A DNA stretch of 64,000 nt from an uncultured Paracoccaceae bacterium (GTDB taxonomy: Bacteria; Pseudomonadota; Alphaproteobacteria; Rhodobacterales; Rhodobacteraceae): positions 62,001 to 126,000 of the forward strand of contig CAKZRP010000065.1 of assembly GCA_937146765.1 (NCBI GenBank), in the 5' to 3' direction. The notes below the pieces were generated by a model. It did no database searches. It was not told the DNA's origin and worked only from the letters and a program-made list of their open reading frames with translations. The position numbers and the translations under genes are program-made. This document shows, in pieces, positions 16,472 through 25,812 of this stretch. The stretch's first letter is position 1, and the number at the start of each line of letters is the position of its first letter.

Positions 16472-17119
16472 TTGAGCGACCAGACGACCCCAAAGCCCGA
16501 AAGCGACATTTCCGAGGAGGAAGCGGCACGGCATGCCTCCAAGATGGCCAAAAAGAAGGCCGCTCGGGACAAAATGATGAAGACGAAGGATGGCGAAAAA
16601 GGTCTGATCATCGTGCATACCGGGCCTGGCAAGGGTAAGTCTTCGTCCGGATTCGGCATGATCATGCGCTGCATTGCCCATGGGATGCCCTCGGCTGTGG
16701 TGCAGTTCATCAAGGGCGCCTGGCAAACCGGCGAGCGGACCTTGATCGAGGAGAATTTCTCCGATCTTTGCCAGTTTTACGCGATGGGCGAGGGCTTTAC
16801 CTGGGAGACCCAGGACAAGGCCCGCGACATCGCGGCGGCGCGGGCAGGCTGGGAGAAGGCCAAGGAGATGATCCTTGATGAGCGCAACACCATGGTCTTG
16901 CTCGATGAGATCAATATCGCGCTGCGCTATGATTATCTCGACCTGCAGGAGGTGCTGGAGTTTCTGGTGGAGCATAAGCCGCCGATGACCCATGTGGTGC
17001 TGACCGGGCGCAATGCGAAGGAAGAGCTGATCGAGATCGCCGATCTGGTGACCGAGATGACGCAGGTGAAACATCCGTTCCGCGCCGGGATCAAGGCGCA
17101 GAAGGGCGTGGAATTCTGA
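16472..17119 (+). CDS. cobO: Cob(I)yrinic acid a,c-diamide adenosyltransferase CobO
   Basis: 215-aa corrinoid adenosyltransferase of the CobA/CobO type, transferring adenosyl from ATP to Co(I). P-loop VHTGPGKGKSSS at about residues 48-59; FIKGAWQTGER and LLDEINIALRYDYL are family blocks. The start is TTG 16472, with AAGGAG at 16459-16464 and a 7-nt spacer; there is no in-frame ATG at the right place. An N-terminal Lys-rich segment (SKMAKKKAARDKMMK) precedes the P-loop. It is divergent from the riboswitch operon and has no B12 box of its own on this strand. Confidence 0.95.
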   Translation: MSDQTTPKPESDISEEEAARHASKMAKKKAARDKMMKTKDGEKGLIIVHTGPGKGKSSSGFGMIMRCIAHGMPSAVVQFIKGAWQTGERTLIEENFSDLCQFYAMGEGFTWETQDKARDIAAARAGWEKAKEMILDERNTMVLLDEINIALRYDYLDLQEVLEFLVEHKPPMTHVVLTGRNAKEELIEIADLVTEMTQVKHPFRAGIKAQKGVEF

Positions 17120-17148
17120 TCGCTTTGGTGTGAGGCGAAGACGGGGAT

Positions 17149-17214
17149 GCGAGGCTCTGCCTCGCGCTCCGGGATATTTTCAAGAAGATGAAGGGGCGCG
17201 GTGGCGTCCTTTTC
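17149..17214 (+). terminator. cobO terminator with GATATTT/AAGATGAA element, copy 1
   Basis: After the cobO stop come hairpin GCGAGG/CCTCGC (about 17149-17166), then GGGATATTTTCAAGAAGATG (17171-17190), then an AAGG...CCTT stem merging into TTTTCGTT (17191-17214). The central motif recurs after two other genes (37139, 61622). The rest of 17120-17363 shows no gene. Confidence 0.6.
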
Positions 17215-17363
17215 GTTAGTTTGTTTTGGGTCAGAAAGACTGACCTATTGTTTCGCGCGCGAAACATTGGGGCAGGGATGTTGATACTTTTTATGCGCGT
17301 TGCAGGATGTGCGGGCGCATAGATCTGGCGCGCCCGCAACAGTTGTTAACTTGGGAGTAAGCT

Positions 17364-18947
17364 CTAGGCGGAGTGCGCAGCGACCTTGCCGCGTACGTAG
17401 GCGTCGACTGCGGCGCAAGCGTCCCCGGTGAGGCGCAGACCAAGTTTGGTGCGCCGCCATAGGAAGTCCTCGCCCGTACGCACCCATTCGCGGGAAATCG
17501 CCCAGTCCAGCTCCCGGGCGGTGATCGTCGCGCCGAAGTCTTGGCCGAGGTCCGTGGCAGAGGTGGCCTCGCCCAGCACCGCCCAGGCCTCGGTGCCATA
17601 GGCGCGGATCAGGCGGCGGGTGGCATAGGCGGAGAGGAAGGGATAGTCCGCCGCAAGCTTTTCGCGCAGGTCTTGCACGCCTTCGACCGGGAAATCCCCA
17701 CCGGGCAGGGCGACGCCAGCGGTCCAGTCCTTGGCAAGCCTCGGGAAGACCTCGCCGATTTTCTCCAGCGCGGCTTCGGCCAGTTTGCGGTAGGTGGTGA
17801 TCTTGCCGCCAAAGACGTTGAGGAGCGGCGCTTGTGTCTTGTCCAGCGTCAGCACGTATTCGCGGGTCGCGGCAGAGGCGGAGCTGGCGCCGTCGTCATA
17901 AAGCGGACGCACACCGGAATAGGTCCAGACGATCTGGTCGCGAGTCACGGGTTTCGCGAAATAATTCGAGGCAAAAGCCACCAGATAGTCCTGTTCCGCC
18001 TCGGTGCAGACCGGCTTGGTTTCCGGGTTCGGATGGTCCGCGTCGGTGGTGCCGATCAGGGTGAAGTCCTCCTCGTAGGGAATGGCAAAGATGATCCGCC
18101 CGTCCTGGCCTTGGAAGAAATAGCAGCGCCCGTGATCGTAGAGTTTGGGGACGACGATATGGCTGCCGCGCACCAAACGCACGTTCTCGCGGCTGTTCTG
18201 GCCGAGTTTCTGGCGCAGCACATCGGCGACCCAAGGCCCGCCTGCGTTGACCAGCATCTTGGCGCGGCGAATGCTCTCCTCCCCGGTGATGACGTCCTTG
18301 AGGGTGATCTCCCAATGGTCGGCGTGGCGGAGGGCGCCGGTCACTTCAGTGCGGGTCAGGATCTCGGCGCCGCGACTTTCAGCGTCGCGGGCGTTCAGGA
18401 CCACGAGGCGGGCGTCTTCCACCCAGCAGTCGGAATATTCAAAGGCCTTTTTGAACTTCGCGTTCAGGGGCTTGCCCGCCACATCCGTGGTCAGATCCAC
18501 CGTGGTGGTGCCGGGCAGAATGCCGCGTTTGCCCAGCGTGTCGTACATAAACAGGCCGAGGCGGATCAGCCAGGCGGGGCGGCGGCCCTTCATCCAGGGC
18601 AGGAACGCGGTCAGCAGCTTGGAGGTCGGCGTGGTATTGTCGAACCGCATGTCCTTGTGAAAGGGCAGCACAAAGCGCATCGGCCAGGAGATATGCGGCA
18701 TGGCGCGCAACAGCACCTCGCGTTCGATCAGCGCCTCTTGCACCAGCCGGAACTCGAAATACTCCAGATAGCGCAGCCCGCCGTGGAACAGTTTGGTCGA
18801 AGCGGAGGAGGTGGCGGAGGCCAGATCGCTCTTTTCCGCGAGGGTGACGGAGAGGCCACGGCCCGCCGCATCGCGGGCGATGCCGCAGCCGTTGATGCCG
18901 CCGCCGATGACGAAGAGGTCGGTGATGTGATCGGGGGTCGAGGTCAT
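17364..18947 (-). CDS. glpD: Aerobic glycerol-3-phosphate dehydrogenase GlpD
   Basis: 527-aa FAD-dependent membrane-associated enzyme oxidising sn-glycerol 3-phosphate to dihydroxyacetone phosphate with electrons to quinone. FVIGGGINGCGIARDAAGRG is the FAD Rossmann motif; SSASTKLFHGGLRYLEYFEF is the GlpD signature; VYTYSGVRPLYDD-type and GKITTYRKLAEAALEK blocks follow. Length is normal. Its ATG overlaps the glpR stop (18944-18947), so regulator and enzyme form one transcript. No glpK or glpF is seen in this window. Confidence 0.96.
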   Translation of the reverse strand: MTSTPDHITDLFVIGGGINGCGIARDAAGRGLSVTLAEKSDLASATSSASTKLFHGGLRYLEYFEFRLVQEALIEREVLLRAMPHISWPMRFVLPFHKDMRFDNTTPTSKLLTAFLPWMKGRRPAWLIRLGLFMYDTLGKRGILPGTTTVDLTTDVAGKPLNAKFKKAFEYSDCWVEDARLVVLNARDAESRGAEILTRTEVTGALRHADHWEITLKDVITGEESIRRAKMLVNAGGPWVADVLRQKLGQNSRENVRLVRGSHIVVPKLYDHGRCYFFQGQDGRIIFAIPYEEDFTLIGTTDADHPNPETKPVCTEAEQDYLVAFASNYFAKPVTRDQIVWTYSGVRPLYDDGASSASAATREYVLTLDKTQAPLLNVFGGKITTYRKLAEAALEKIGEVFPRLAKDWTAGVALPGGDFPVEGVQDLREKLAADYPFLSAYATRRLIRAYGTEAWAVLGEATSATDLGQDFGATITARELDWAISREWVRTGEDFLWRRTKLGLRLTGDACAAVDAYVRGKVAAHSA

Positions 18948-19741
18948 GTCGGGTTGCTTTCGCTTTCGGTTTCGATGGCGCTTTCGGCCACGAGGATTTT
19001 GGTGCCCGCCGCCGCAGCAGCCTCGGCAAAGGCAAAGGGCACGGGACGGTCGGTGATGACGTAGTCAAGCTCGCTGACGGCGCAGATGCGGACCGGGGCG
19101 GAGCGGGTGAATTTGCTGCCGTCGCAGACCAGAATGCGGGTGCGGGCATTGCGCAGGATGGCGCGGGCGACCGAGACTTCGCGGGCGTCGTGGTCGAGGA
19201 TGGCACCGTCTTCGTCCATCGCGGAGGCGCCGATCACCGCGCAATCGACCTTGTAGCGGTTGATGAAGTCCACCGCTTCCTCGCCCACGATGGCGCCGTC
19301 GCTTTGGCGGATGGAGCCGCCGACGAGGATCAGCTCCTTGGTCTCCATCCCCATCATCATGTTGATAATGTTGATGTTGTTGGAGAGCACCGTGAGGCCC
19401 TTATGACCAGAGAGCGCCCGTGCCACCTGTTCGGTGGAGGTACCGATGTTGAGGGCGAGCGAAGAGTGCTCTGGGATCACCTCGGCCGCCAGGGCCGCCA
19501 TGGCGCGTTTGCCCGTGGCGTTGAGGCTGCGGCGGTCGGCGTAGCCCTGATTGGCGGCAGAGGCGATGCGCACCGCGCCGCCGTGTACCCGGCTCAGTTG
19601 CCCGCGTTGTGACAGGTCGCGCAGGTCGGTGCGCACGGTCTGCAAGGAGACGCCAAAGCGGCGCGAGAGGTCTTCGACCTCGACGCGGTCCTGCTGGGTG
19701 AGCAGGGAGAGGATTTCGTTTTGGCGGTCGTTTGCGTCCAT
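18944..19741 (-). CDS. glpR: DeoR-family regulator GlpR
   Basis: 265 aa. The N-terminal DeoR helix-turn-helix (RQNEILSLLTQQ, LSRRFGVSLQTVRTDLRDL, LSRVHGGA) is followed by a sugar-phosphate-binding DeoRC domain (SLALNIGTSTEQVARAL, ILVGGSIRQSDGAIVG). The likely ligand is glycerol 3-phosphate and the likely target the coupled glpD. I chose ATG 19741 (MDANDRQNEI), with AGGA about 7-8 nt upstream; longer frames read through a terminator. Typical length. Confidence 0.92.
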   Translation of the reverse strand: MDANDRQNEILSLLTQQDRVEVEDLSRRFGVSLQTVRTDLRDLSQRGQLSRVHGGAVRIASAANQGYADRRSLNATGKRAMAALAAEVIPEHSSLALNIGTSTEQVARALSGHKGLTVLSNNINIINMMMGMETKELILVGGSIRQSDGAIVGEEAVDFINRYKVDCAVIGASAMDEDGAILDHDAREVSVARAILRNARTRILVCDGSKFTRSAPVRICAVSELDYVITDRPVPFAFAEAAAAAGTKILVAESAIETESESNPT

Positions 19742-19823
19742 CAGCTTTCCTTTTCGCGATTCCATATAGGGCATGAGGCGCGTTTTGTCATGTGGCATTT
19801 TCGTTTTTTGCCAGCTTCGGTGC

Positions 19824-19860
19824 AAAAGGAAAGCCCCTCGCGCCGGGGCGGAGGGGCTTT
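19824..19860 (-). terminator. Rho-independent terminator after the DUF1513 gene
   Basis: Stem AAAGCCCCTC (19830-19839) with GAGGGGCTTT (19851-19860), 11-nt loop, with CCTTTTG following on the minus strand. It lies 46 bp beyond the DUF1513 stop and upstream of glpR, insulating the iron block from glpRD. On the plus strand GGTTTCGTTTT follows, so it may act both ways. Confidence 0.8.
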
Positions 19861-19905
19861 GGTTTCGTTTTGCGAATGCCTGACCCTTCGGCCGGACGGG
19901 CTTCG

Positions 19906-20979
19906 TCAGACTAGCGGAATGAGGTGATTGTCCCAAGCCAAGGGTGCGGTGGCCAAGGGCATAACCTCTGTGCCGATCCGGGCCAGCGCGCCGGTGCCGG
20001 TGCTGGCGAGGAAGCCTTCGGGGATGGTGGCCAGACCGCAGACATCCGCCAGCGGATATTCCGCCACCAGCGCGCCGCTGGCGCAGTCCATCACCTGCAC
20101 TCGCCCACCGCGGGGCGAGGTGACGGCGACCTGCGTCTCATCGCCGGAAAAGGCGATCGAGCCGCCATAGCCGTTCAGGTTCAGCACCCGCGGGTCATCC
20201 TCCGCCATCAGACGCGGCGCAGAGCCGGGGCGGTGCAGGCCGACGATGGGCACATCGGCGCCCTCTTCGCCCTCCCACTGCATAGCAAAGCCGACCGTGC
20301 CGTCCGAGCGCACCGCGATATGGCGGATGGAGTTCATATGCAGATCATGCGGCAGTTGCATCACCTCCTCAATCTGACCGTCGAGGCTGAGATAGGTCAG
20401 GTTTGGTTCCATAAACGGCAGGTTCAGCTTGGCGCGGCCCGACCCCGGGTGGGTCTCGATGCCGCCATTGGCGACCACCAGACCGGGGGCGTCGCGGCGC
20501 AGCAGCATCTCGTGTGGGCCGATGCCGCCGGAGGCGAACTGACCGAGACGCTTGTAGCTTTGCGCGTCCCAGACACCGATGATCCCCTCGGCCCGCTCAT
20601 AGGCGTTCTCGGTCGTGTACATGACGCTGGCATCGGGCGAAAAGACCCCGTGACCGTAGAAGTGATGCCCGGCGGGGGCGTCGAGCCGCGCCAGCGGCGC
20701 GCCCGAGCGGCAGTCGATCACCTCGGCAAATCGACCCGGACGGCGGGCAAAGGCCACGGCCTCGGGGCGGGTCGGATGGGCACTGGCGGCATGGCCTCGA
20801 TCCGGCAGTGGGTGGCGGAACAGCACCTCGCCTGTGTATGAAAGGCCTGCTATCACAAAGAGGCCCAACTCATCCTTGCCCGCCGACAGAAAGGCCGGGG
20901 TGCCGACGTCGGCCCAGGTGGCGCGGGGCGCCATGCTGGTGGCCATCATTCCGGCCAGAAAGCCGCGTCTGGACTGCAT
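19906..20979 (-). CDS. DUF1513 beta-propeller-like periplasmic protein
   Basis: 357 aa. The N-terminus MQSRRGFLAGMMATSMAPRA resembles a Tat signal (RRGFL with a hydrophobic stretch), suggesting export as a folded protein. The rest reads as repeated WD/YVTN-like blades (HGVFSPDASVMYTTE, GGSIAFSGDETQVAVTS), the DUF1513 pattern. DUF1513 is commonly the last gene of imelysin/DUF1111 iron clusters, as here; its function is unknown. It follows the second imelysin gene by 20 nt and ends before a terminator. Confidence 0.88.
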   Translation of the reverse strand: MQSRRGFLAGMMATSMAPRATWADVGTPAFLSAGKDELGLFVIAGLSYTGEVLFRHPLPDRGHAASAHPTRPEAVAFARRPGRFAEVIDCRSGAPLARLDAPAGHHFYGHGVFSPDASVMYTTENAYERAEGIIGVWDAQSYKRLGQFASGGIGPHEMLLRRDAPGLVVANGGIETHPGSGRAKLNLPFMEPNLTYLSLDGQIEEVMQLPHDLHMNSIRHIAVRSDGTVGFAMQWEGEEGADVPIVGLHRPGSAPRLMAEDDPRVLNLNGYGGSIAFSGDETQVAVTSPRGGRVQVMDCASGALVAEYPLADVCGLATIPEGFLASTGTGALARIGTEVMPLATAPLAWDNHLIPLV

Positions 20980-20999
20980 AGATCTGGTCCTTTTGGGGT

Positions 21000-22016
21000 T
21001 TAATCGCCGTCAAGCGCGTTGAACCCGGCCTCCACCCCGAGGCGCGGGCCGATTTTATCGCTGACGATGGCCTTCACATCGCGCACATCTTGCTGCAGCG
21101 CCTCGATGGCGAAGCGTTCTTGCGGATCGGCGACCCCGGCAAAGGTCGGATCCTCCGCGAGACTGGCGATGTGTTTTTCGGCGGTGGCGAAGGTGGTGGT
21201 GAGATCATGGGTGATCTTCGCATCGCCCTCGGCCAACAACAGGGCCAGCTCGCGGATCGCGCCAAGCTGCACGGCGACATTGTGGAGCGAACGGCCCGAG
21301 CGGCGCGCTTCGGCGAGTTCGGGCCGCGGCTTGTCAAAGCTGCCAAGCGGGCGACCCAGCCGCATGTCGGTCAGGATTTCGAGGCCGGTGGTGAGCGCCT
21401 TGAACAGCTCCTGATGCACTTCGCTGTCGCTGTGGTAGCGGTCTTTGGCTTCGCGCATCTGGGTCGCGTAGTCCGCTTGCCAGTCGGTCAGAATGTTGTG
21501 CGTGTTCAAGGCCAAGTCGCGGGCGATGGCCTGCACAAGGGCGCAGGTATAGTCCGGCGTCGCGAGACCTTGGTAATCCGGGTCATACATCAGGTATTCG
21601 AGCGTGTAGAAGCCCCGCACTGCGATGGAGGCGGTGGCGAAACTCTCCGCGGTTTCGACCGTGGGGTCGGCGCTTGTCAGCATCGCGCGCAGCGCCTTCG
21701 GGGTGCGGGAGCGGCTGTCGGGCCAAAAGGCGATGGCAAAGGCGCGGTTGTCCGCCTCGGAGGGGCCAAAGCGCAGGTGACTGGCAGCGACCCAGGCGTC
21801 GAAGGCCTGCCCCCAGGCGGCGCGAAGCCCTTCGGACTGCGGGTCGCAATCGCTGGCTGCGACCTCGTGGAGATGCGCGCTGCGGGCGGCAAGCCGTTCA
21901 TAGGTTGGCAGAATATGTGTATCGAGCACCGCATCCGTCAGCGCATCGGCGCGGGCAAATCCTGCAAGCGCAAGGCAGGTGCAGGCAGAGGCGGCAAGGC
22001 GGGCGAGAGGGGGCAT
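21000..22016 (-). CDS. Imelysin-family protein (second copy)
   Basis: 338 aa with signal peptide (ALAGFARADA near residue 25). Imelysin/M75 proteins are periplasmic or lipoprotein iron-binding factors related to EfeO. The position of the GxHxxE metal motif reads GFYTLE (residues 135-140), with Tyr for His, so metal binding may differ from the first imelysin. Length is about 80 aa shorter than the first copy. ATG 22016 shares one base with the stop of the di-heme gene (TGATG). Member of a DUF1111-imelysin-DUF1513 operon. Confidence 0.85.
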   Translation of the reverse strand: MPPLARLAASACTCLALAGFARADALTDAVLDTHILPTYERLAARSAHLHEVAASDCDPQSEGLRAAWGQAFDAWVAASHLRFGPSEADNRAFAIAFWPDSRSRTPKALRAMLTSADPTVETAESFATASIAVRGFYTLEYLMYDPDYQGLATPDYTCALVQAIARDLALNTHNILTDWQADYATQMREAKDRYHSDSEVHQELFKALTTGLEILTDMRLGRPLGSFDKPRPELAEARRSGRSLHNVAVQLGAIRELALLLAEGDAKITHDLTTTFATAEKHIASLAEDPTFAGVADPQERFAIEALQQDVRDVKAIVSDKIGPRLGVEAGFNALDGD

Positions 22017-23632
22017 CAGAGGGACTCCAGAAAAGTAATCAGGGCGGCGCGATCGTTCGGGGGCAGGGCGACCACATGGTCGCGGGCCGCTTGCGCCTCG
22101 CCCCCGTGCCAGAGGATTGCCTCGATCAGGCTCCGGGCACGGCCATCGTGCAGATAGGTGGCGGCCTCGTTCACCTGCTGGGTGAGCCCGATCCCCCAGA
22201 GCGGCGGGGTGCGCCATTCGCGCCCGGTGGCACGTCCTTCGGGGCGATGGTCGGCAAGGCCTTCCCCCATGTCGTGCAGGAGGAGGTCGCTATAGGGCCA
22301 GATCAGCTGGAAACTCTGCTCCGAGCGGTCGCTGAGGCGATGGGTAACGAACTTGGGCCGGTGGCAGGCGATGCACCCGGCGTCGTAGAATACCGATTTG
22401 CCGTGCAACACCTCGATATCATCCGAGTTGCGGCGCGTGGGTACCGCGACGTTGCGGGTATAAAAGGTGACAAGGTCCATGTTGGGCTGGTCGATTTCGG
22501 TGCCCCGCTGGTCCTTGTCCCCATGGGGGGCGGACCGGCAGGCTACCTGCGTCTCGGTGCAATCACCCCAGGGGTTTGGATAGAGCGGCGTGGATATCCC
22601 CACATCGCCGGAAAAGGCGGCGGCGGACTGGTCATGCAGCGTCGCGGTTCCAGCCTTGAGCCCGAAGCGGCCCAGCATGACCTGGTCGAACTCGGGTGAC
22701 CAGACCAGATTTGGCCGACCCGATATGCCGTCGCCATCGGCATCCTCGGGATCCGCAAGCGCAAGGATGTCGGCGGCTGGAATGGCCTCGAGCAGGCCAA
22801 GACCGATCATCGGCGGGGCAACGCGCGGGGAGAGCATCGCCTCCGGGTGGAGCGGGCCGTAGTTCAACTCCGTGGCAGTGAAGCTGGGGTGCCGCAGGGA
22901 CACAATCTCTCCGCCGTTCAGGATCACGTCCTGCTCTTCGAAGCTGACGGCGAGGCGGTATTCCGGCTCGATGCCGGGGGCGGAGAAATCCTGCAACTGG
23001 CTGCCATAGACCGGGTCGGGGGCAGAGCCGATGAAATCCTCGACCGCCGCCATCGAGGTTGGGGCAGGCGCCGGAATGGAGATGCGCAGAAAGGTCGAGG
23101 CGGAGCGATACTCCGGCCCCTCCGGCAGGGTGCCGCGCCCGTCGCGGATGTGGCAGCGCTGGCAGGACCGGGCATTGTAGACTGGCCCCAACCCATCGGA
23201 GGCGCGCGTGGAGGAGGGGGAAAAGACCCAGAGCTTGTCAAACAGCGCCTCGCCCAAGCGGAACTCCAACCCCTGCTCAAAGGTCAGGGTGGCGCCGGGT
23301 TGGGCAAAGGCATCACGATCCTCGCGCGCCTCCACCGTGGCGGCACCGGCGGGATTGTCCTCAAAGGCTTCGGGCAGGTCAAAGACCTCTGTGGGCGCGG
23401 TGACGCGGGCCACGCGGGCGGCCTCTTCGAGGGTGCGAGTGAGGATCGAAAGATGCGGTTCGGCAAACCAGGGGGCCGGAGGCTCGGCGGCGCGAAATCC
23501 CGCATGGGCGGGGAGAGGGGCGGCCAGAAAACAGGCTGCCCCCAGAATCAAGGCGGTGTTACTCAGCTTCGTCCATCTTGGATGCGTTGAGATGCGCGTA
23601 GTTTTCGGCGCCAACGCGGTCGTGCAATTCAA
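22016..23632 (-). CDS. Di-heme oxidoreductase-like protein (DUF1111)
   Basis: Up to 538 aa. Two c-type heme motifs, CQRCH (157-161) and CIACH (420-424), and the block [21 protein letters not shown] are typical of DUF1111 'thiol oxidoreductase' proteins, distant relatives of di-heme peroxidases. The signal core [18 protein letters not shown] precedes. The start is uncertain: ATG 23632 lies inside bfr and gives a long n-region; CTG or TTG codons at 23566 and 23551 would give a normal signal peptide but lack a clear ribosome-binding site. It overlaps the end of bfr by up to 74 bp. Likely periplasmic electron transfer tied to iron. Confidence 0.85.
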   Translation of the reverse strand: MNCTTALAPKTTRISTHPRWTKLSNTALILGAACFLAAPLPAHAGFRAAEPPAPWFAEPHLSILTRTLEEAARVARVTAPTEVFDLPEAFEDNPAGAATVEAREDRDAFAQPGATLTFEQGLEFRLGEALFDKLWVFSPSSTRASDGLGPVYNARSCQRCHIRDGRGTLPEGPEYRSASTFLRISIPAPAPTSMAAVEDFIGSAPDPVYGSQLQDFSAPGIEPEYRLAVSFEEQDVILNGGEIVSLRHPSFTATELNYGPLHPEAMLSPRVAPPMIGLGLLEAIPAADILALADPEDADGDGISGRPNLVWSPEFDQVMLGRFGLKAGTATLHDQSAAAFSGDVGISTPLYPNPWGDCTETQVACRSAPHGDKDQRGTEIDQPNMDLVTFYTRNVAVPTRRNSDDIEVLHGKSVFYDAGCIACHRPKFVTHRLSDRSEQSFQLIWPYSDLLLHDMGEGLADHRPEGRATGREWRTPPLWGIGLTQQVNEAATYLHDGRARSLIEAILWHGGEAQAARDHVVALPPNDRAALITFLESL

Positions 23633-24044
23633 GCTGGGTCTCCAGAAAGTCGATGTGGCCTTCTTCGTCGGCCAAAAGCTCCTTGAACAGCTCTTCGCTC
23701 ACGAAGTCGCCACAGGTCCTACAATATTCGGCGGCTTCCTTGTAGAGGGCACGGGCTTCCTGTTCCGCCGCGAGATCACATTCCAGTGTTTCCTTCGGGG
23801 TTTGCCCGATCCGCAGCGGGTCGAGCGTTTGGAGATTAGGGTGACCTTCGAGGAAGATGATCCGATCGATCAGCTTGTCGGCGTGCTGCATCTCCTCGAT
23901 GCTTTCCTCGCGGCTCTTCTTGGCCATATGGCCAAGTCCCCAGTCCGCCTGCAGGCGGAAGTGCAGCCAGTACTGGCTGACAGCGGTCAACTCGCTTCTA
24001 AGCGCCTTGTTGAGATACTCGATGACTTTGGCGTCGCCCTTCAT
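23559..24044 (-). CDS. bfr: Bacterioferritin
   Basis: 161-aa iron-storage ferritin with heme. [20 protein letters not shown] is the standard start, with ferroxidase Glu residues in [19 protein letters not shown] and in [13 protein letters not shown]; the heme-ligand methionine is expected in the second helix region. GGAGAG lies 6 nt upstream of ATG 24044. The preceding ferredoxin gene overlaps it by 47 bp and the di-heme gene overlaps its end, so iron storage is embedded between imelysin-type genes. Confidence 0.96.
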   Translation of the reverse strand: MKGDAKVIEYLNKALRSELTAVSQYWLHFRLQADWGLGHMAKKSREESIEEMQHADKLIDRIIFLEGHPNLQTLDPLRIGQTPKETLECDLAAEQEARALYKEAAEYCRTCGDFVSEELFKELLADEEGHIDFLETQLELHDRVGAENYAHLNASKMDEAE

Positions 24045-24285
24045 GATTGCTCTCCGGGGTAATGGCTTTGCGCAGGTTCTGCAGATGTGCAGGTACACTT
24101 ACCTTAGCGTTCGAGCGCATGGTGTCCAGAAAGAGCGACATGCAACCGCCACAGTCGGCTTTCTTGCCGAGGGCGCGGTAAATTTTTCCAGGAGTTATAA
24201 TGGTTTCCGGGTCAGAGGCGCGCATCCAGTCGATGGCCGCATGGATGTCGTGATCGGAGATTGTCGTGCAGTGGCAGATGATCAT
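23998..24285 (-). CDS. bfd: Bacterioferritin-associated ferredoxin-like (2Fe-2S) protein
   Basis: 95 aa. CHC at residues 4-6 and CGGC at 45-48 give the CxC...CxxC ligand set of BFD-type 2Fe-2S domains, which reduce and release iron from bacterioferritin. The protein is longer than the 64-aa E. coli Bfd; its last 30 residues lie partly in the bfr overlap, are basic and have no motif. Start MIICHC at 24285. The 200 bp upstream contain its promoter region and the terminator of the imelysin gene. An iron-dependent regulator is likely but no site could be assigned. Confidence 0.9.
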   Translation of the reverse strand: MIICHCTTISDHDIHAAIDWMRASDPETIITPGKIYRALGKKADCGGCMSLFLDTMRSNAKVSVPAHLQNLRKAITPESNHEGRRQSHRVSQQGA

Positions 24286-24424
24286 GACGGGTCTTCGATC
24301 CCTAGAGATTCCATAGGCTACTCTCAGCGTCAAATATCTGACTAAAAGACTTGGCTTGCAAGCCTAAACTAAAGCAAAACTCTCAGGATTGCCGACGGTT
24401 GGGCGAATTTCCGCGAATGTCCCA

Positions 24425-24459
24425 TAAAAAGAGGAGCCGCGCGAGGGACGCGGCTCCTC
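24425..24459 (-). terminator. Rho-independent terminator after irpA
   Basis: Stem GAGGAGCCGCG (24431-24441) with CGCGGCTCCTC (24449-24459), 7-nt loop, followed on the minus strand by TTTTTAT. It lies 26 bp after the imelysin stop and separates it from bfd-bfr. Confidence 0.9.
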
Positions 24460-24484
24460 CTCCAGGTCGGGGACCTGTTTCGAC

Positions 24485-25753
24485 TTATTCGAAAACCGCA
24501 GAGGGGTTGTCGAGCGAGTCGGATCCTTCGATGGCAACACCGTCCAAGGCCAGCACCGCAACCGCGCGTTCGATCGAGCGGGTCTGGTCGACCAGCGCGT
24601 CGACGCCGCCCATCACCAGCGCCTCGCCGGCCGCATTGCCCTGTTCCAGCATCTGGTCGTAAGAAAAACCGGCCTCGGCAGCCGTCTTGATGCGGCCCAG
24701 TTTCATCATCGTGGTGGAGAGCTTGCCTGTCAGCTCTGCATCCACCGCGGCATCTGCCTCTGCCACCAGCTGGGACAGGGAGGCGCCGGAGACCACTTCG
24801 CCATTCACCCGCACGTATTCGCCGAGATAGACGTTCTGGATGCCCAGACCATCGTAGAAGTGGCTGTTGTGGGTGTTGTCGGAGAAGCAGTCATGCTCTT
24901 CTTCCGGATCGTTCAGCATCAGGCCGAGACGCATGCGCTCGCCCGCCTGTTCGCCGTAGGACAGCGAGCCCATGCCGGTCAGCATTGCGGTGATACCGGC
25001 ATTTTCATCGGCCAGCACAGTGCTGCGTGCCGCGCCATCGGTCGCCCATTGCGCGGTGATCCATTCAAGGTCGGACACCAGGAGATCGGTCGCGGCTTTC
25101 AGATAGGCGCCGCGACGGTCGCAATGGTCATTGGTGCAGGCCTCGCCCTGGGCGTAATCGGTCCAGGGACGGGCGCCAGCGCCATGTGCGGTGCCGTTCA
25201 GATCCTGACCCCAGAGCAGGAATTCGATGGCGTGATAGCCGGTGGCGACGTTGGATTCGGCGCCAGCCGCCTCATGCAGGGTTTCCGAGAGCAGTTCGGG
25301 GGTGATTTGGGAGGCGTCGATGGTCTCACCCGAGAGGGTGAATTCCGGGTTGGCCACAACATTCAGCACGGCGGCTGGGTTTTCATCGGTGGCACCACCA
25401 TAGGCCGCATCCACATAGTCGATCAGACCCTCGTCCAGCGGCCAGGCATTCACCTTGCCTTCCCAATCGTCGACGATGGCATTGCCAAAGCGGTAGACCT
25501 CGGTCTGCTGATAGGGCACGCGGGCGGATGTCCACGCAGCCTTTGCAGCCTCCAGCGCCTCGGGCGAGGGATTGGCGATCAGCGCGTCCACGGCGGCTTG
25601 CAGCGCCTTAGCGGTGATCAGACTGTCCTCGTATTTGGCTTCAGCGATATCGGCATAGGTGGTCAGCACCTCGGCCTTGGTCGCTGCGAAAGCGGCCGAT
25701 GTGCCTGCGGTCAAAGCCGCGATGGCGGCACCGGTGAGAAGCGGCGTTTTCAT
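24485..25753 (-). CDS. irpA: Imelysin-family iron-regulated protein (IrpA-like)
   Basis: 422 aa. Signal peptide MKTPLLTGAAIAALTAGTSA with cleavage near AFA. GYHAIE (172-177) is the intact GxHxxE metal motif of imelysins; HDCFSDNTHNSHFYDGLGI is a further conserved His/Asp block. Family members bind iron in the periplasm and are needed for iron acquisition in some bacteria. AAGGAA lies about 10 nt before ATG 25753. It follows hemP by 59 bp and ends at a strong terminator. Confidence 0.93.
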   Translation of the reverse strand: MKTPLLTGAAIAALTAGTSAAFAATKAEVLTTYADIAEAKYEDSLITAKALQAAVDALIANPSPEALEAAKAAWTSARVPYQQTEVYRFGNAIVDDWEGKVNAWPLDEGLIDYVDAAYGGATDENPAAVLNVVANPEFTLSGETIDASQITPELLSETLHEAAGAESNVATGYHAIEFLLWGQDLNGTAHGAGARPWTDYAQGEACTNDHCDRRGAYLKAATDLLVSDLEWITAQWATDGAARSTVLADENAGITAMLTGMGSLSYGEQAGERMRLGLMLNDPEEEHDCFSDNTHNSHFYDGLGIQNVYLGEYVRVNGEVVSGASLSQLVAEADAAVDAELTGKLSTTMMKLGRIKTAAEAGFSYDQMLEQGNAAGEALVMGGVDALVDQTRSIERAVAVLALDGVAIEGSDSLDNPSAVFE

Positions 25754-25812
25754 GGAGGGATCTTCCTTGTTGGGTCGTCGTGAATTGCGGCGCAGGGCCG
25801 GGCGGAAAAGGG

